Positions 33,331 through 45,389 are shown, numbered from the stretch's first letter. The stretch is DNA of 64,000 nucleotides from Isoperla grammatica (GCA_945910005.1 OX246745.1:39336419-39400418), one strand, 5' to 3'. Numbers and translations are program-made. Notes: a model not told the origin generated them from the letters alone.

Positions 33331-34837
33331 TTGCATGGGGGACATACAAGGTAACACATCCCTCACGGGAAGGGAGTGTATTTACATGCTTATGGAGCAG
33401 CAGAGATTATCAGAATTACGGAACATTTTCAACCTAAAATGCAAATAGAATTAGAAATAAAACCCTTCTTAGATGTATAGAAATTGTATCCACTGTATTT
33501 TTTAGTGCTTGGGAGTTTGACGAGACTAATAAAATCCGCTGTCGGGGGCTCGTCGAAAGATGAAGTTTACCGAACCTCTACTAGGGGGTTGACGGACCTG
33601 AATGAAATGTACAATATTGTTTGTTTTGTAATTTTTTTTTTATTTTGTACATTTTTTTGTTTTATAGCTAGGAAGGCGGTGGTTGAAGACAGTTGACTTC
33701 AAAACATGTCGAATCACTTGTTGCCATGGAATCGACAATATTTTGTTTTGAATAACTTGGCATAAAAATGTGTGTTGTATTTTTTACACATCGTTTTTAT
33801 TTACTATAATCCTCAGTTTACTTTTGCGTGTCTGTCTGACACTTCATAACGTGTAGTGAATGAATACGTGGACGTATTTCATAGCCTACCCACTAGATAG
33901 TTTAGTATCACAAGCGTAGAACCATGAACATCAGTGACCTGGCTGTCAAATACGAGGTAAGTAATCAAGTTCTTGTTTGTTATGCCGGGTTCATACAAAG
34001 TCGTTTGGCCGTATGCATTAAGAAATAAAACAGGTCGTATAAAGTGTAAGGGCTTATTCCAAGCTAGTTCAACGATCACATTAGCGCAGTGCTGGTGTCT
34101 ATGTGGCTGTAAAAACATTGAAAGAAGGTGTAGGAATGTTGACGGCTGATCGAGTTGACAGCAAGGCTCAAATAATGTTCCTACTCCAATTGGGACTGTA
34201 GTGTACGTTTGTAATATTGACCTAGGTTTATAGGCCTAGCTATTTTGCTACGGGAATGAATTTGATTTGGTTAGCGGCTTAGAAATCTCGAAACTTTAGA
34301 AAATATCTAACAACTGTCACTCGTCAGACTGCATTGTTTGTTCTGCAATGTTGTTCTTTCAATGTATGTTTATAATATTTACCTAGGCATTTAGGCCTAC
34401 CTACTTTGTCAAGGTAATGAATATGATTTTGTTAGCGGCTTAGAAATCTCGAAACATTATAAAATATCTAGCAGCTGTCACCTCTCAGACTGCATTGTTG
34501 CTTCTGCAATGTTCTTTCAATGTATGTTTATAATATTCGTCGGTCTCTAGGACACGGTCGGACCAACTGTGCACTCGTTGAGCCTTCCTGCGCATAAACT
34601 TTGCCCGAGGCAAAGCTGAGAACGCCGCAGGGCATTTGTATCACTGCATTCATAATAAGTTGTTTGTACACCCCTTTTGCGACCGCAGATTCCTTGAATT
34701 AGTTGGGTCCGAACTGTCAAAAAGTAATCAAATATAATCGTGTGTTTGTTGTGTGGACTGTGGACGCTTATTATTCGACTAGATGTTGTGTTTCCAAGAA
34801 ATGTGCACATGGTTGAACTTCTGTTATGGGTTTTAGT
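33330..34837 (+). repeat. Cassette copy 1 (5' part, contains first exon)
   Basis: Begins CTTGCATGGGGGACATACAA, includes a strong acceptor-like tract (TTTTTTGTTTTATAG near 33666), the short exon at 33924-33956, two tandem ~175-bp subrepeats (TTGGTTAGCGGCTTAGAAAT), and the CGAGGCAAAGC module. It is split at ATGGGTTTTAGT by the element at 34838-41289; the remainder is 41290-41436. It lacks the MITE found in copies 2 and 3. Confidence 0.88.
33924..33956 (+). CDS. Putative first coding exon, copy 1 (MNISDLAVKYE)
   Basis: ATGAACATCAGTGACCTGGC...TACGAG followed by a consensus donor GTAAGT. Eleven codons, ends in phase 0. Upstream is about 100 bp of cassette sequence with no in-frame Met. The same exon recurs at 42498 and 45390. 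The next phase-0 exon on this strand that I can recognise is 52705 of the HMG-box gene, which would give an acidic N-terminus before the HMG box. The join is inference. A chance ATG-donor pair is possible, but conservation of both ATG and donor in all three copies argues against it. Confidence 0.5.
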
Positions 34838-36318
34838 CATGATACAATGATATTACTGTGTGGGCTAGGTATGACATTGCGCAGATGCTCGCGGCAGCCG
34901 GCCCGCTCGTGACGTCACGTGGATACAAGAATCGCCCAGCGCACGAGTCAAGTGTAGTCCTTCAGCCCAGGACGTTTTGCTTACAATAAAGGTGACGCAT
35001 TTTGACCTTGGAATATGATAAAACAACGTGTACTTAGTTGAAATTCATGAAGTGCTTAGCTGGCAAAAGGGCCAAACACGCCGCCATCTTGGATTTTATA
35101 TAATTCACACGAATGGCTATACAAACCAAAGTACTTGACCAATTTTTAAAAACTGTTGTATTTTAAATAGCATTTTTTAATTACAATGTACTTGTGTAGA
35201 AAATTTTTAAATTTGACAATTATATTATACATTTAAAAAATATTTTCCTACTCAATGTTTTTAGTTTCGGAATGTTAAGCTTATAACTTTTATTAAAGCT
35301 TAAAAACTGAAAAAGTACTTCATATAAACGTTTTAGATAGCTTTATTTAAAAAATAAAGCAATCAAATTCAAGTCTCTAGCTACATTACTTCCCGAGATA
35401 TGAATTTTTAAAGAGTCACGCTACGCTCTCTTGCTGCGCTCGGCGTTGCCCAAGCCAGGCGCCGAGCGGTGCGCGTGCGGTCTATGTAGTCTTGCCTTTT
35501 CAGACTATCTTCTGATAGTTTATTTGAATTGAATTATTGCGTTAGCTTAGGTTCAATTATTTCAAATTTCAGGAATTTGGTTACTCACCCTTACCCCTCT
35601 ACCCCACTTTTTACTTTCCAAGCTCTCAGACAATGCTGGATGCAGCGTGCGATTTGTATTGCGAGTTTATTTGAATTGAATTATTGCGTTAGCTTTGGTT
35701 CAATTATTTCAAATTTAAGGAATTTGGTTACTCACCCTTACCCCTCTACCCCACTTAATATTTCCATTTAGAAATTTTCCTCAGTTTGAGTACCCCATTA
35801 CAATGCGTCTTTTATATCCATGGACTAAAAAGTTAAACCATACAGTTCAGTACAAGTTTTTACTGCAATTTCATATTAGATTAGTGATTTCTCTAAAGCA
35901 AAAACACAAACACCTCAGAGCAATGCTAACGTTAAAGTGCTAATAATGTAGAGCCCTATCATTTTACAACGTATAAGCTAAACAATGAAAGCGGTATAGA
36001 TGCAACTATGTCTTGTACACATTTAATATATTTACCATTGATAATCAGATATTAAATTAAAATAAGAGCACCCCTTAAAATCGCTTATTGAAGATAAAGC
36101 AGAAAAACTAGACACAAACATTGTTTTTATCACAAGCCAGTTGATTGATAGTGAACATTGCCTTGCCAGTCCATTCAGGGCACTTGCATGAACTTGTTGA
36201 AGAAACTTACATGCCAATAATACCTCACGCTTTTCATGCTGCAAAGTCGGGCATGTTGATTTATAGTACATTCTTCTGATACTGATGTAATTCCACGTTT
36301 ACTGTATTACTTTAAGAT

Positions 36319-36970
36319 ATGCAACATGTAGGATTACACGAGCTCTGGGTAAGAGGTGGAGTTGGTGATTCAACACGGTTAATTTCAATTCATACATTGG
36401 GTACAATTGGTAACATGGGCGATATTCTTCTTGCACTGCACACTCAGGTTGCGATTTCACTAGCAAGTTTGGCAAAATCTGCTCTTAAAGCAGATTCCAT
36501 TAAATTAACTTTATAAGAACTGATTTTTTAACATAGGATGAAATCCTTAAGGCTGAAGAGTTCTTAGTTCGTGTTTTGAAGAGTAACACGACATGGAAGA
36601 CTATGGATAAACTAAGACATTGGAAATATCACCAGTGTAAAGCCAATGTCGATTTACCACCTACTAGCAATTCAATAAATCTCAATGTCATGCGTGCTAT
36701 TGTACGAATGATAACCATTTTAATTCTGATACGTCTTCTAAGACAACATTATTTGGCTTTGAGAAAGCAGACGAACTACTGGTTTCATTAATCCCGAATA
36801 ATCGTCTTTTAGAAGAATTTCTAAAAGCTTGCACTGATGAAAAATTTGCCACTAAAAATTATGCGTGTCGTGAGAATAACCTGTCATGTACATTTTGTAA
36901 ATGTCAGAGTTTCGATACAATAAGCTACACAAATCAATTGAATGAAGATGGTCAATTAATAATCAGTTAA
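36319..36970 (+). pseudogene. Decayed ORF with Cys-rich tail, TE-associated family of unknown function
   Basis: Fragments read EILKAEEFLVRVLKSNTTWK, then LRHWKYHQCKANVDLPPTSN, then (shifted) FGFEKADELLVSLIPNNRLL and finally NYACRENNLSCTFCKC. The order LPPTS...L.VMRA... followed by a CxCR..xxCTxFCKC-type cluster is like uncharacterised proteins common in TE-rich invertebrate genomes; I know no function. At least two frameshifts and the missing N-terminal half make it a pseudogene. Confidence 0.5.
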
Positions 36971-37254
36971 TTCATCATAATTTAAACAATGTTAAAAATA
37001 GCATATCTCTTTAATATCTGATTTTCAATAATGGTAAATACAATAAATGTGTGCAAGACATAGTTTCATGTATACCGCAATTGTCGTTAAGCTAAGACAA
37101 TGTAAAATGATAGATAGGGCTTACATTATTAGGGCTTTAACATCATCAGTGATCTACTGTGTGTGTGTTCATAATAAAATACACTATTACAATTTTGCTT
37201 TAGAAAAATCACCAATATGCAAATGCAGTAAAAACTTATATGTGACGCATTTTC

Positions 37255-37345
37255 ATCTTCATTTTCATACATTACCATCTCATCATCTCGATTAGCCAAA
37301 GTTGCAAAAATATAGGACGAAATAACCCAGATATTATCATCATTG
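37255..37345 (+). repeat. Fragment of the tRNA-Thr-type SINE tail
   Basis: CATCTTCATTTTCATAC...CATCTCGATTAGCCAAAGTT then GCAAAAATATAGGACGAAAT and ATTATCATCATTG, as in the 3' half of the SINEs at 11969 and 57788. Confidence 0.6.
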
Positions 37346-37748
37346 TACTGAATAGAATTGAACTTTTAGTCCATGGATAATATGAACGACGCATTGTACT
37401 AGGGTAATCAAACTGACAAAAAAATTTAAATTTAAATATTAAGCATTGATTTCAATGCTATTGACATTGACCCTGTTTGTCAGTGTGTCTTTTTTTACAA
37501 TCTGTGGTCAATTGTCAATATCTGTTTCTCTGTTCAAACTCTAAAATAATAAAAGTTTTCTCTGGAAGTTATCAAACACAATATTTTCATTAGTCATAAG
37601 CGTGAAGAGTTGTGAGCAGTTAACGTTTATGGCTTACCCTTAAAAAAAACATTTTTTAAACTGAAAATTGTAACGAATTGATTGCCTTTCCATGGTCTAC
37701 TCGCAATACAAATCGCACGCTGCATCTAGCATTGTCTCAGAGCTTCAG

Positions 37749-38125
37749 GGAACAATAGGCCCAGAGTGACTCTGCTAGTCGTAAGAGGCGACGAAAGCAG
37801 ACCCGTCTTGGCCCGGGGTAGAATAGGCTCAGAGTGACTCTGCTAGTCGTAAGAGGCGATGAAAAGAGACCCTGTCCCTTCCCTCTCACTATCCCACTGA
37901 ATATTTCTCCTCCCACTTGGCCCTGCACACCCTTGCTGGACTCCCGTATGACGATCCACGCGACGTACTATGGATCTGATTCGGATGTGGCTTTATTCTT
38001 CATCATCGTCTTCTCATCTTCATTATCACCTTCTCATCTTCATTATCACCCGCTCATCGTCTCGATTAGCCATTGTTGCACAAATATAAGACGTTAAGCC
38101 CCATTAATCAATCAATCAATCAATC
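37749..38125 (+). mobile_element. Retroposon with AATC tail and 10-bp target duplication
   Basis: Flanked by AGAGCTTCAG (37739-37748 and 38126-38135), ending GACGTTAAGCCCCATTAATC then AATC repeats. A ~65-bp internal tandem pair contains GAGTGACTCTGCTAGTCGTA. Probably LINE-mobilised and non-coding. It is inserted in the right arm of the inner inverted-repeat element, so it is younger than that element. Confidence 0.8.
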
Positions 38126-38804
38126 AGAGCTTCAGAGCTTGGTAAGTAAATAGAGTGGTAGAGGAGGTGTGGGGGGGGGGTAAGTAAATTCCTGGAATTT
38201 GAAATAATTGAACTAAAGCTGACGCAATAATTTAATTCAAATAAACAATCAGAAGATAGTCTGAGAAGGCAAGACTACGTAGACCGCACGCGCACCGCTC
38301 GGCGCCTGGCTTGGGCAAGCGCCGAGCGCGGCAAGAGAGCGTAGTGCGACTCTTCACAAATTCATATCTCGGGACTTATTCTAGAAAGAGACTTAAATTT
38401 GATAGCGTTATTTTTTAAATAAAGCTATCTAAAACGTTTATATGAAGAACTTTTTCAGTTAGTACGCTTCTATAAAAGTTATAAGCTTAACATTCCAAAA
38501 CTAAAAACATTGAGTAGGAAAATGTTTTTTAAATGTGTAATATAATTATTAAATTTAAAACATTTCTACAGAAATACATTTTAATTGAAAAATGCTATTT
38601 AAAATACAAATTTTTTTTAAAATTGGTCAAGCACTTTGGTTTTTATAGCCATTAACGTGAATTATATAAAATCCAAGATGGCGGCGTGTTTGGCCCTTTT
38701 GCCATCTAAGCACCTCATGAATTACAACTCAGGTAACATTGTTTTAACATATTCCAAAGTCAAAATGCGTCGACCTTTTTTGTAAGCAAAACGTCCTGGG
38801 CTGA

Positions 38805-39739
38805 TGTACTAGTGCTCGCATTCAGGGCTCCGCTCTGAGTTATTGACAGGGGTAATCAATTAATACTGTCTTTGTTCTTAACTAAACACTCATATTTCAA
38901 ATCCTCGCACTTTGTTTATGGTTGCCGTCTCGGTGACAACTTATAATCTTCTTCAGATATCAGTAATATTGCCACAACAGAACTATTACATTGCATTTTT
39001 TTTATACCGATATAAATAACTCACTTCCGTAAACAAACATGACACAAAACTACTCTCGGTTATGTTCGCTCGATCCTTGTTAGTTCGAAACCTTTTTACG
39101 ATAGCATTATTCTCGCCAAGTCATCATAACTTTATTACGATTGCTTACTTCCACAAATGTTTATAAACTTCTCTTACTGGCCGTATCTGGACCTCTCAGT
39201 AGTGTGTCGTCTGCTTCCAATGTGCAAGGAGTCGTGTCCAAACGTCTCGTTGAGTGTAGATACTACAAAGATATTGAGAACTGTTGTCAGTGTGTTTGAT
39301 TTGAGTGTTTAAAAAGTAGAATTTTCTGCCCAAAGTGCTTAGTTCCGGAAGAATATAAAAAGTAATTAACTTTTATAAAAGTGTTATTTTAGACGTACTT
39401 TGTCAATAAGAAGTTTCGATATTATAATATGAACGTTTTTTGTTTATAGATATTAATAAGTGTGACGTGATGTGATACTATTTGCATATTTTGACCTACA
39501 CAGTTGGTTCTCCAGGTTTTTACAGCGTTTACTATTAGTAAGCAACTGTTTATTCGTATGCTTCGTTCGTAAAAGCTTTTTATTTATTTTTTAAATACAT
39601 TATTATGTAGTAATGTACTCTACAGTTAAAAATACTAACAATGATGATGGTGTGGTGAGTGGATTAACAACAGAAGCCCTACCAAACAAAGCGATTTACA
39701 GAGTGCCGACGGATAAATACAATTTATTTTTTTAGATTC
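38805..39739. other. Left part of composite element, no gene recognised
   Basis: AT-rich. A short frame from ATG at 39615 (MYSTVKNTNNDDGV) meets GTGAGT and could have been a first exon of the THAP remnant, but this is weak. Confidence 0.3.
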
Positions 39740-39903
39740 CCTAATTATAAAGGATTGTGCTTAATTTGGGTTCGATTTTGTAAAGGGTCTGACAAATTCA
39801 ATCGAAAGAATTGGTGAATTTGTGGATTGTTCTGAACATTTTGAACTCTCTGATTTTCATTGGGATTTAAAACACAAGTTGTTGGGTTATTCACCAAAAA
39901 AAT
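39740..39903 (+). pseudogene. THAP-domain remnant
   Basis: After an acceptor-like TTTTTTTAG: FPNYKGLCLIWVRFCKGS, then a frame change, then FVDCSEHFELSDFHWDLKHK and LLGYSPKK. This has the THAP pattern (FP, W, Cys, then C-x2-HF near the end). The N-terminal Cys pair is not found. It lies inside the composite element, so it probably derives from a THAP-type transposase. Confidence 0.6.
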
Positions 39904-40554
39904 AACATAAAGTCAAACCAGGATGCGTCTCAAACCTAATGTCGGCTTCGCAAATTGCCACGGAGGTACAAGGCTCGATACCCAAAGTAGAAAGAAAACT
40001 ATAACATAGAGTAGTCGAGTCTTCACCACGGTAAGTCAAATATATCAGAATAATATTGTTACTGACTGCCATTTACGAACATCTCCATAAAGGCATAAAG
40101 GCACCCACATAAAGCATTCTCTAAATATATTCACGTTATTATTATTTTGCAGAACAGTAAGCTACAGTTATAGGCATAGTCAAAGCAATGCCGTCATCTC
40201 ATCTGGTTCAATTAAGTTTCAAGGATGTTATTGTTATTTTTAATTTATTGGCATATTCAATGTAATTTAAAACTTACAACTGATTCGCATTATCAGGTCT
40301 TGATGAACATCACCTCCAAACGTCTAATATTATTTACACGTAATATCTAGAGAGAAAAACCACCGTATTTGAATTTGCATTTACGCTCGTATTTAAAGCC
40401 AGCACGCAATCACATTATAATTCGTATTTGAACAGTTTACAAATGAAATGTACCGACTTTATATTGTATTGCATGTGATGTGACGTTATACTGTACAGTG
40501 TATGGCACGGTATTATTATGTGCTACGTTTACATGGGTCTAACCATGCCTCCTA

Positions 40555-40724
40555 ACCACACATTTCGGTATCGAGATCGGGATCGCAAGTCGTAACAAAG
40601 TTAACTTACATGGTTCTTATGGCACTGTCCACAACTAAATCGTAACGTCGTAATTAATTTAGATGGGAAATTGTACGACTGCAATCACGAAACCGATTAC
40701 GATCACGATGCCAAAAATTGTGGC
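40555..40724. mobile_element. MITE (ACCACA ends, CGATTACGATC-rich)
   Basis: ACCACACATTTCGGTATCGA...GGGATCGCAAGTCGTAAC pairs with the reverse complement of GATTACGATCACGATGCC...ATTGTGG. Same family as 52880-53068. Confidence 0.65.
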
Positions 40725-41738
40725 TGGGGCTTTAGTCCAGTACCGTACTGGAATCTTGGCCCATGTAAGCATTATATAATAATACGCAATATTATAAAAT
40801 GGTACGAATCATAACTGACGTAATCGAATTAGGCGTAACTCTGGGTACGAATAAAATGACAATGCTATTGCTAAAGCGAAATAATTCCAGCTAAAATGTG
40901 TTTGGTGTAACTATATATTTACCTACAAAATGCGTATTGTGTGTTTAATGTTGCTGTAACGGTTTTATCACGTTCACATGACACATAATCACGCAAAGAT
41001 GTGTTTATCGGTAATGTCTTCATGTTACCACTGTACGCCTAATATTATAGTAGTTTCTACTGAGCTAATATTTCTATCCACTTATATAATGCATTGTTAG
41101 TAATCATATAATGAAAACATTCAAATACGACTTTAATTTTGACGATAGATATTTAATCAGTGGAGGAGAGTAGCATTTTAACACGCGCGAAGCGGCAGCC
41201 GGCCAGCGATCTTGTATCCACGTGACGTTATGCGCGGGCCGGACAGGATCCGGCGCGCGGGAGTGCCAGACCTAGGATATCCTTAGACCATGGGTTTTAG
41301 TAATGAATTCGGGGATTTTGTCTCATGTTTGTGCTAGCCAGGTAGTGGGGGTGTACATCATTTGAGAAATGCCAAGATCGACGAAAGATCGACTTATTTT
41401 CTTGTTCTCAACTAAGTCACGGACCCACTGTACCTGCTTGCATGGGGGACATACAAGGTAACACATCCCTCACGGGAAGGGAGTGTATTTACATGCTTAT
41501 GGAGCAGCAGAGATTATTAGAATTACGGAACATTTTCAAACTTAAAATGCCAATAGAATTAGAAATAAAACACTTCTTAGATGTATAGAAATTGTATCCA
41601 CTGTATTTTTTAGTGCTTGGGAGTTTGACGAGACTAATAAAATCCGCTGTCGGGGGCTCGTCGAAAGATGAAGTTTACCGAACCTCTACTAGGGGGTTGA
41701 CGGACCTGAATGAAATGTACAATATTGTTTGTACATTT

Positions 41739-42197
41739 AGCCGCGTGCCAGAATTCAGCTGCTGAGTTCGCTTAGGTAAGCGGAAAATGACGTCATACTT
41801 ACTGCGCTGACTTGTAATTTTGGAACGAAAACGCTTGTTTTTAAGATGGTGGGTTATCAAAACACCATTTGTTCCATTTCTGATTCTTCTTCGTGAAACT
41901 ATTGCTGCAACAAAATGGGTAGTCTGATATTTAAGTACAAAATATGGCTTAGTCTGCTATTTAAGTGCAAGGATTCAAGTATTATATGTTAAAAAAAGGA
42001 CACACCAATAATACAAGTTTCGTATTTCGTATTTACCGCGTTTTTGAGGTTAGCAATTGGACTCAGCGGCATTTTGTTCCGCTTAGTTCGCTTACTAAGC
42101 AGACTCAGTATACTGAATAATGGAACGCCTTGCTTACTGTCAGTGAAGTCGCTCAGCTTGCTCTGCTGACTCAGCTGCTAAATTCTGGCACGCGGCT
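41739..42197. mobile_element. MITE (AGCCGCGTGCCAGAATT ends) in cassette copy 2
   Basis: AGCCGCGTGCCAGAATTCAG at the left pairs with the inverse of AAATTCTGGCACGCGGCT at the right; inner arms contain CTGAGTTCGCTTA repeats. Copy 1 has the empty site (TTGTTTGTTTTGTAATT). Confidence 0.82.
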
Positions 42198-42497
42198 TTT
42201 GTAATTTTTTTTTTATTTGTACATTTTTTTGTTTTATAGCTAGGAAGGCGGTGGTTGAAGACAGTGTTGACTTCAAAACATGTCGAATCACTTGTTGCCA
42301 TGGAATCGACCATATTTTGTTTTGAATAACTTGGCATAAAAATATGTGTTGTATTTTTTACACATCGTTTTTATTTACTATACTTCTCAGTTTACCTTTG
42401 CGTGTCTGTCTGACACTTCATAACGTGTAGTGAATGAATACGTGGACGTATTTCATAGCCTACCCACTAGATAGTTTAGTATCACAAGCGTAGAACC

Positions 42498-42530
42498 ATG
42501 AACATCAGTGACCTGGCTGTCAAATACGAG
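42498..42530 (+). CDS. Putative first coding exon, copy 2 (MNISDLAVKYE)
   Basis: Sequence identical to the exon at 33924-33956, including the GTAAGT donor. Phase 0 exit. See that entry for the reasoning on the downstream partner. Confidence 0.5.
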
Positions 42531-43401
42531 GTAAGTAATCAAGTTCTTGTTTGTTATGCCGGGTTCATACAAAGTCGTTTGGCCGTATGCATTAAGAAAT
42601 AAAACAGGTCGTATAAAGTGTAAGGGCTTATTCCAAGCTAGTTCAACGATCACATTAGCGCAGTGCTGGTGTCTATGTGGTTGTAAAAACATTGAAAGAA
42701 GGTGTAGGAATGTTGACGGCTGATCGAGTTGACAGCAAGGCTCAAATAATGTTCCTACTCCAATTGGGACTGTAGTGTACGTTTGTAATATTGACCTAGG
42801 TTTATAGGCCTAGCTATTTTGCTACGGGAATGAATTTGATTTGGTTAGCGGCTTAGAAATCTCGAAACTTTAGAAAATATCTAACAACTGTCACTTGTCA
42901 GACTGCATTGTTTGTTCTGCAATGTTGTTCTTTCAATGTATGTTTATAATATTTACCTAGGCATTTAAGCCTACCTACTTTGTCAAGGTAATGAATATGA
43001 TTTGGTTAGCGGCTTAGAAATCTCGAAACATTATAAAATATCTAGCAGCTGTCACCTCTCAGACTGCATTGTTGCTTCTGCAATGTTCTTTCAATGTATG
43101 TTTATAATATTCGTCGGTCTCTAGGACACGGTCGGACCAACTGTGCACTCGTTGAGCCGTCCTGCGCATAAACTTTGTCCGAGGCAAAGCTGAGAACGCC
43201 GCAGGGCATTTGTATCACTGCATTCATAATAAGTTGTTTGTACACCCCTTGTGCGACCGCAGATTCCTTGAATTAGTTGGGTCCGAACTGTCAAAAAGTA
43301 ATCAAATATAATCGTGTGTTTGTTGTGTGGACGCTTATTATTTGACTAGATGTTGTGTTTCCAAGAAATGTGCACATGGTTGAACTTCTGTTATGGGTTT
43401 T

Positions 43402-44169
43402 TAAGCGAGCGAAGCGAGCGTTTCCACGAGACTCTTATGGCACTTCGTTCTGTTTTTTTTTTTTTTTTTTTTGTACCGTACTATACTCTAACGGCACTTA
43501 ATTCATTCTGTTTGTTTGTTTTGTTTTTTTTTTTTGTTTTTATGTCCGTCGATAGCGGTCGACGGAAAGTCCGATCAACTTGAAATTTGGACCATCCACA
43601 AGCCTCGATGTGGATTGAAGGTGTATAGTTTTGAGGCAAAATCGTTTGAAAAGTTATAAAGTTACACCATAGTTACTGCAAAATATTTTTCTGAAACAAA
43701 ATGGTGGCACCATATTTTTTTAAAGCTTTTTCCGGTCACGAATATGTTCATTTAATGGCTATTTGATCAATATTGGCAAAGTTACACAAAAGTTACTCGA
43801 AAATATTTTTCTGAAAAACAGTAACAGCAAAATGTGAGGTGGCTATCTTGTAGTACATTTTCATCCGGTCACGAATATACTAATTTAGACGTGATCGGAT
43901 ACGTATTAGAGGCAGAAATTACATTTCTATTGCTGTCAGTGGCGGACCGCGGCGAAACACGACAAAGAAAATTCTTAGCAACGCACATGGCACTGCATTC
44001 AACAATATCGGGAATTATAATAGCTATGGGAATTAGACAAATTTTTGCAATGTGCATTCTTGAATTGTTGTTTATTGTTGTTTTTATTAGCTTTGAGATC
44101 TTTTCGCCAGAACGTTCGTAGATATGGACGCGCTCGCTTATCAACGCGTCAAACAGAGCGTTTTCCTAG
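43402..44169. mobile_element. Insertion of unknown class in cassette copy 2
   Basis: Interrupts the cassette at GGGTTTT|AGTAATG, within a few bases of the site used by the 6.45-kb element in copy 1. It starts TAAGCGAGCGAAGCGAGCG, and CGCTCGCTTA appears near its right end (44129-44138), hinting at inverted termini. It includes T-runs (43452-43472) and GTCCGTCGATAGCGGTCGAC. A short frame (43834-44121) has hydrophobic stretches but no recognisable family. Confidence 0.5.
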
Positions 44170-44610
44170 TAGTAATGAATTCGGGGATTTTGTCTCATGT
44201 TTGTGCTAGCCAGGTAGTGGGGGTGTACATCATTTGAGAAATGCCAAGATCGACGAAAGATCGACTTATTTTCTTGTTCTCAACTAAGTCACGGACCCAC
44301 TGTACCTGCTTGCATGGGGGACATACAAGGTAACACATCCCTCACGGGAAGGGAGTGTATTTACATGCTTATGGAGCAGCAGAGATTATTAGAATTACGG
44401 AACATTTTCAAACTTAAAATGCCAATAGAATTAGAAATAAAACACTTCTTAGATGTATAGAAATTGTATCCACTGTATTTTTTAGTGCTTGGGAGTTTGA
44501 CGAGACTAATAAAATCCGCTGTCGGGGGCTCGTCGAAAGATGAAATTTACCGAACCTCTACTAGGGGGTTGACGGACCTGAATGAAATGTACAATATTGT
44601 TTGTACATTT

Positions 44611-45088
44611 AGCCGCGTGCCAGAATTCAGCTGCTGAGTTCGCTTAGGTAAGCGGAAAATGACGTCATACTTACTGCGCTGACTTGTAATTTTGGAACGA
44701 AAACGCTTGTTTTTAAGATAGTGGGTTATCAAAATACCATTTGTTCCATTTCTGATTCTTCTTCGTGAAACTATTGCTGCAACAAAATGGGTAGTCTGAT
44801 ATTTAAGTACAAAATATGGCTTAGTCTGCTATTTAAGTGCAAGGATTCAAGTATTATATATTTAAAAAAGGACACGCCAATAATAAAAATTTCGTATTTC
44901 GTATTTACCGCGTTTTTGAGGTTAGCAATTGGACTCAGCGGCATCTTGTTCCGCTTAGTTCGCTTACTAAGCAGACTCAGTATACTGAATAATGGAACGC
45001 CTTGCTTACTGTCAGTGAAGTAAGTAGCTTAATACTGGAACACTCAGCTTGCTCAGCAGACTCAGCTGCTAAATTCTGGCACGCGGCT
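44611..45088. mobile_element. MITE (AGCCGCGTGCCAGAATT ends) in cassette copy 3
   Basis: Same element at the same position as 41739-42197, so copies 2 and 3 arose after it inserted. Small differences include about 20 extra bases near the right end. Confidence 0.82.
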
Positions 45089-45389
45089 TTTGTAATTTTT
45101 TTTTTTATTTGTACATTTTTTTGTTTTATAGCTAGGAAGGCGGTGGTTGAAGACAGTGTTGACTTCAAAACATGTCGAATCACTTGTTGCCATGGAATCG
45201 ACAATATTTTGTTTTGAATAACTTGGCATAAAAATTTGTGTTGTATTTTTTACACATCGTTTTTATTTACTATACTTCTCAGTTTACTTTTGCGTGTCTG
45301 TCTGACACTTCATAACGTGTAGTGAATGAATACGTGGACGTATTTCATAGCCTACCCACTAGATAGTTTAGTATCACAAGCGTAGAACC

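Larger units (their letters stand above)
34962..38804. mobile_element. Inner long inverted-repeat element (~3.8 kb)
   Basis: TCAGCCCAGGACGTTTTGCT at the left pairs with its inverse ending at 38804. Arms extend about 700-800 bp (to about 35770; from about 38130, with an extra part at 37680-37748). Both arms carry TTATATAAAATCCAAGATGG-like sequence (TATA plus a YY1-type GATGGCGGC) reading outward, and a CGCTCGGCGCCTGGCTTGGG block. The left arm has a partial tandem duplication (TTGAATTGAATTATTGCGTT at 35525 and 35667). The centre holds a decayed ORF (36319-36970). Confidence 0.8.
34838..41289. mobile_element. 6.45-kb composite insertion in cassette copy 1
   Basis: Flanked by the direct duplication ATGGGTTTTAGT (34826-34837 and 41290-41301). 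The ends carry imperfect inverted repeats: GTCACGTGGATACAAGA near 34914 against its inverse near 41208-41226, with CGGCAGCCGGCC on both sides. It holds a large inverted-repeat element (34962-38804), a THAP-domain remnant (39740-39903) and a MITE (40555-40724). A P-like origin is possible because of the THAP piece, but P elements make 8-bp duplications. No intact transposase. Confidence 0.65.
41437..44308 (+). repeat. Cassette copy 2
   Basis: Same order as copy 1 from CTTGCATGGGGG, nearly identical, but with a MITE at 41739-42197 and an insertion at 43402-44169. Its first exon is at 42498-42530. The last part (44170-44308) matches 41302-41436 and 31850-32007. Confidence 0.9.

Noticed and set aside
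33879..34118. 79-codon minus-strand frame, also at 42453 and 45345
   Set aside because: It is preserved only because the cassette copies are recent; it has no domain character and overlaps the plus-strand first exon and donor.
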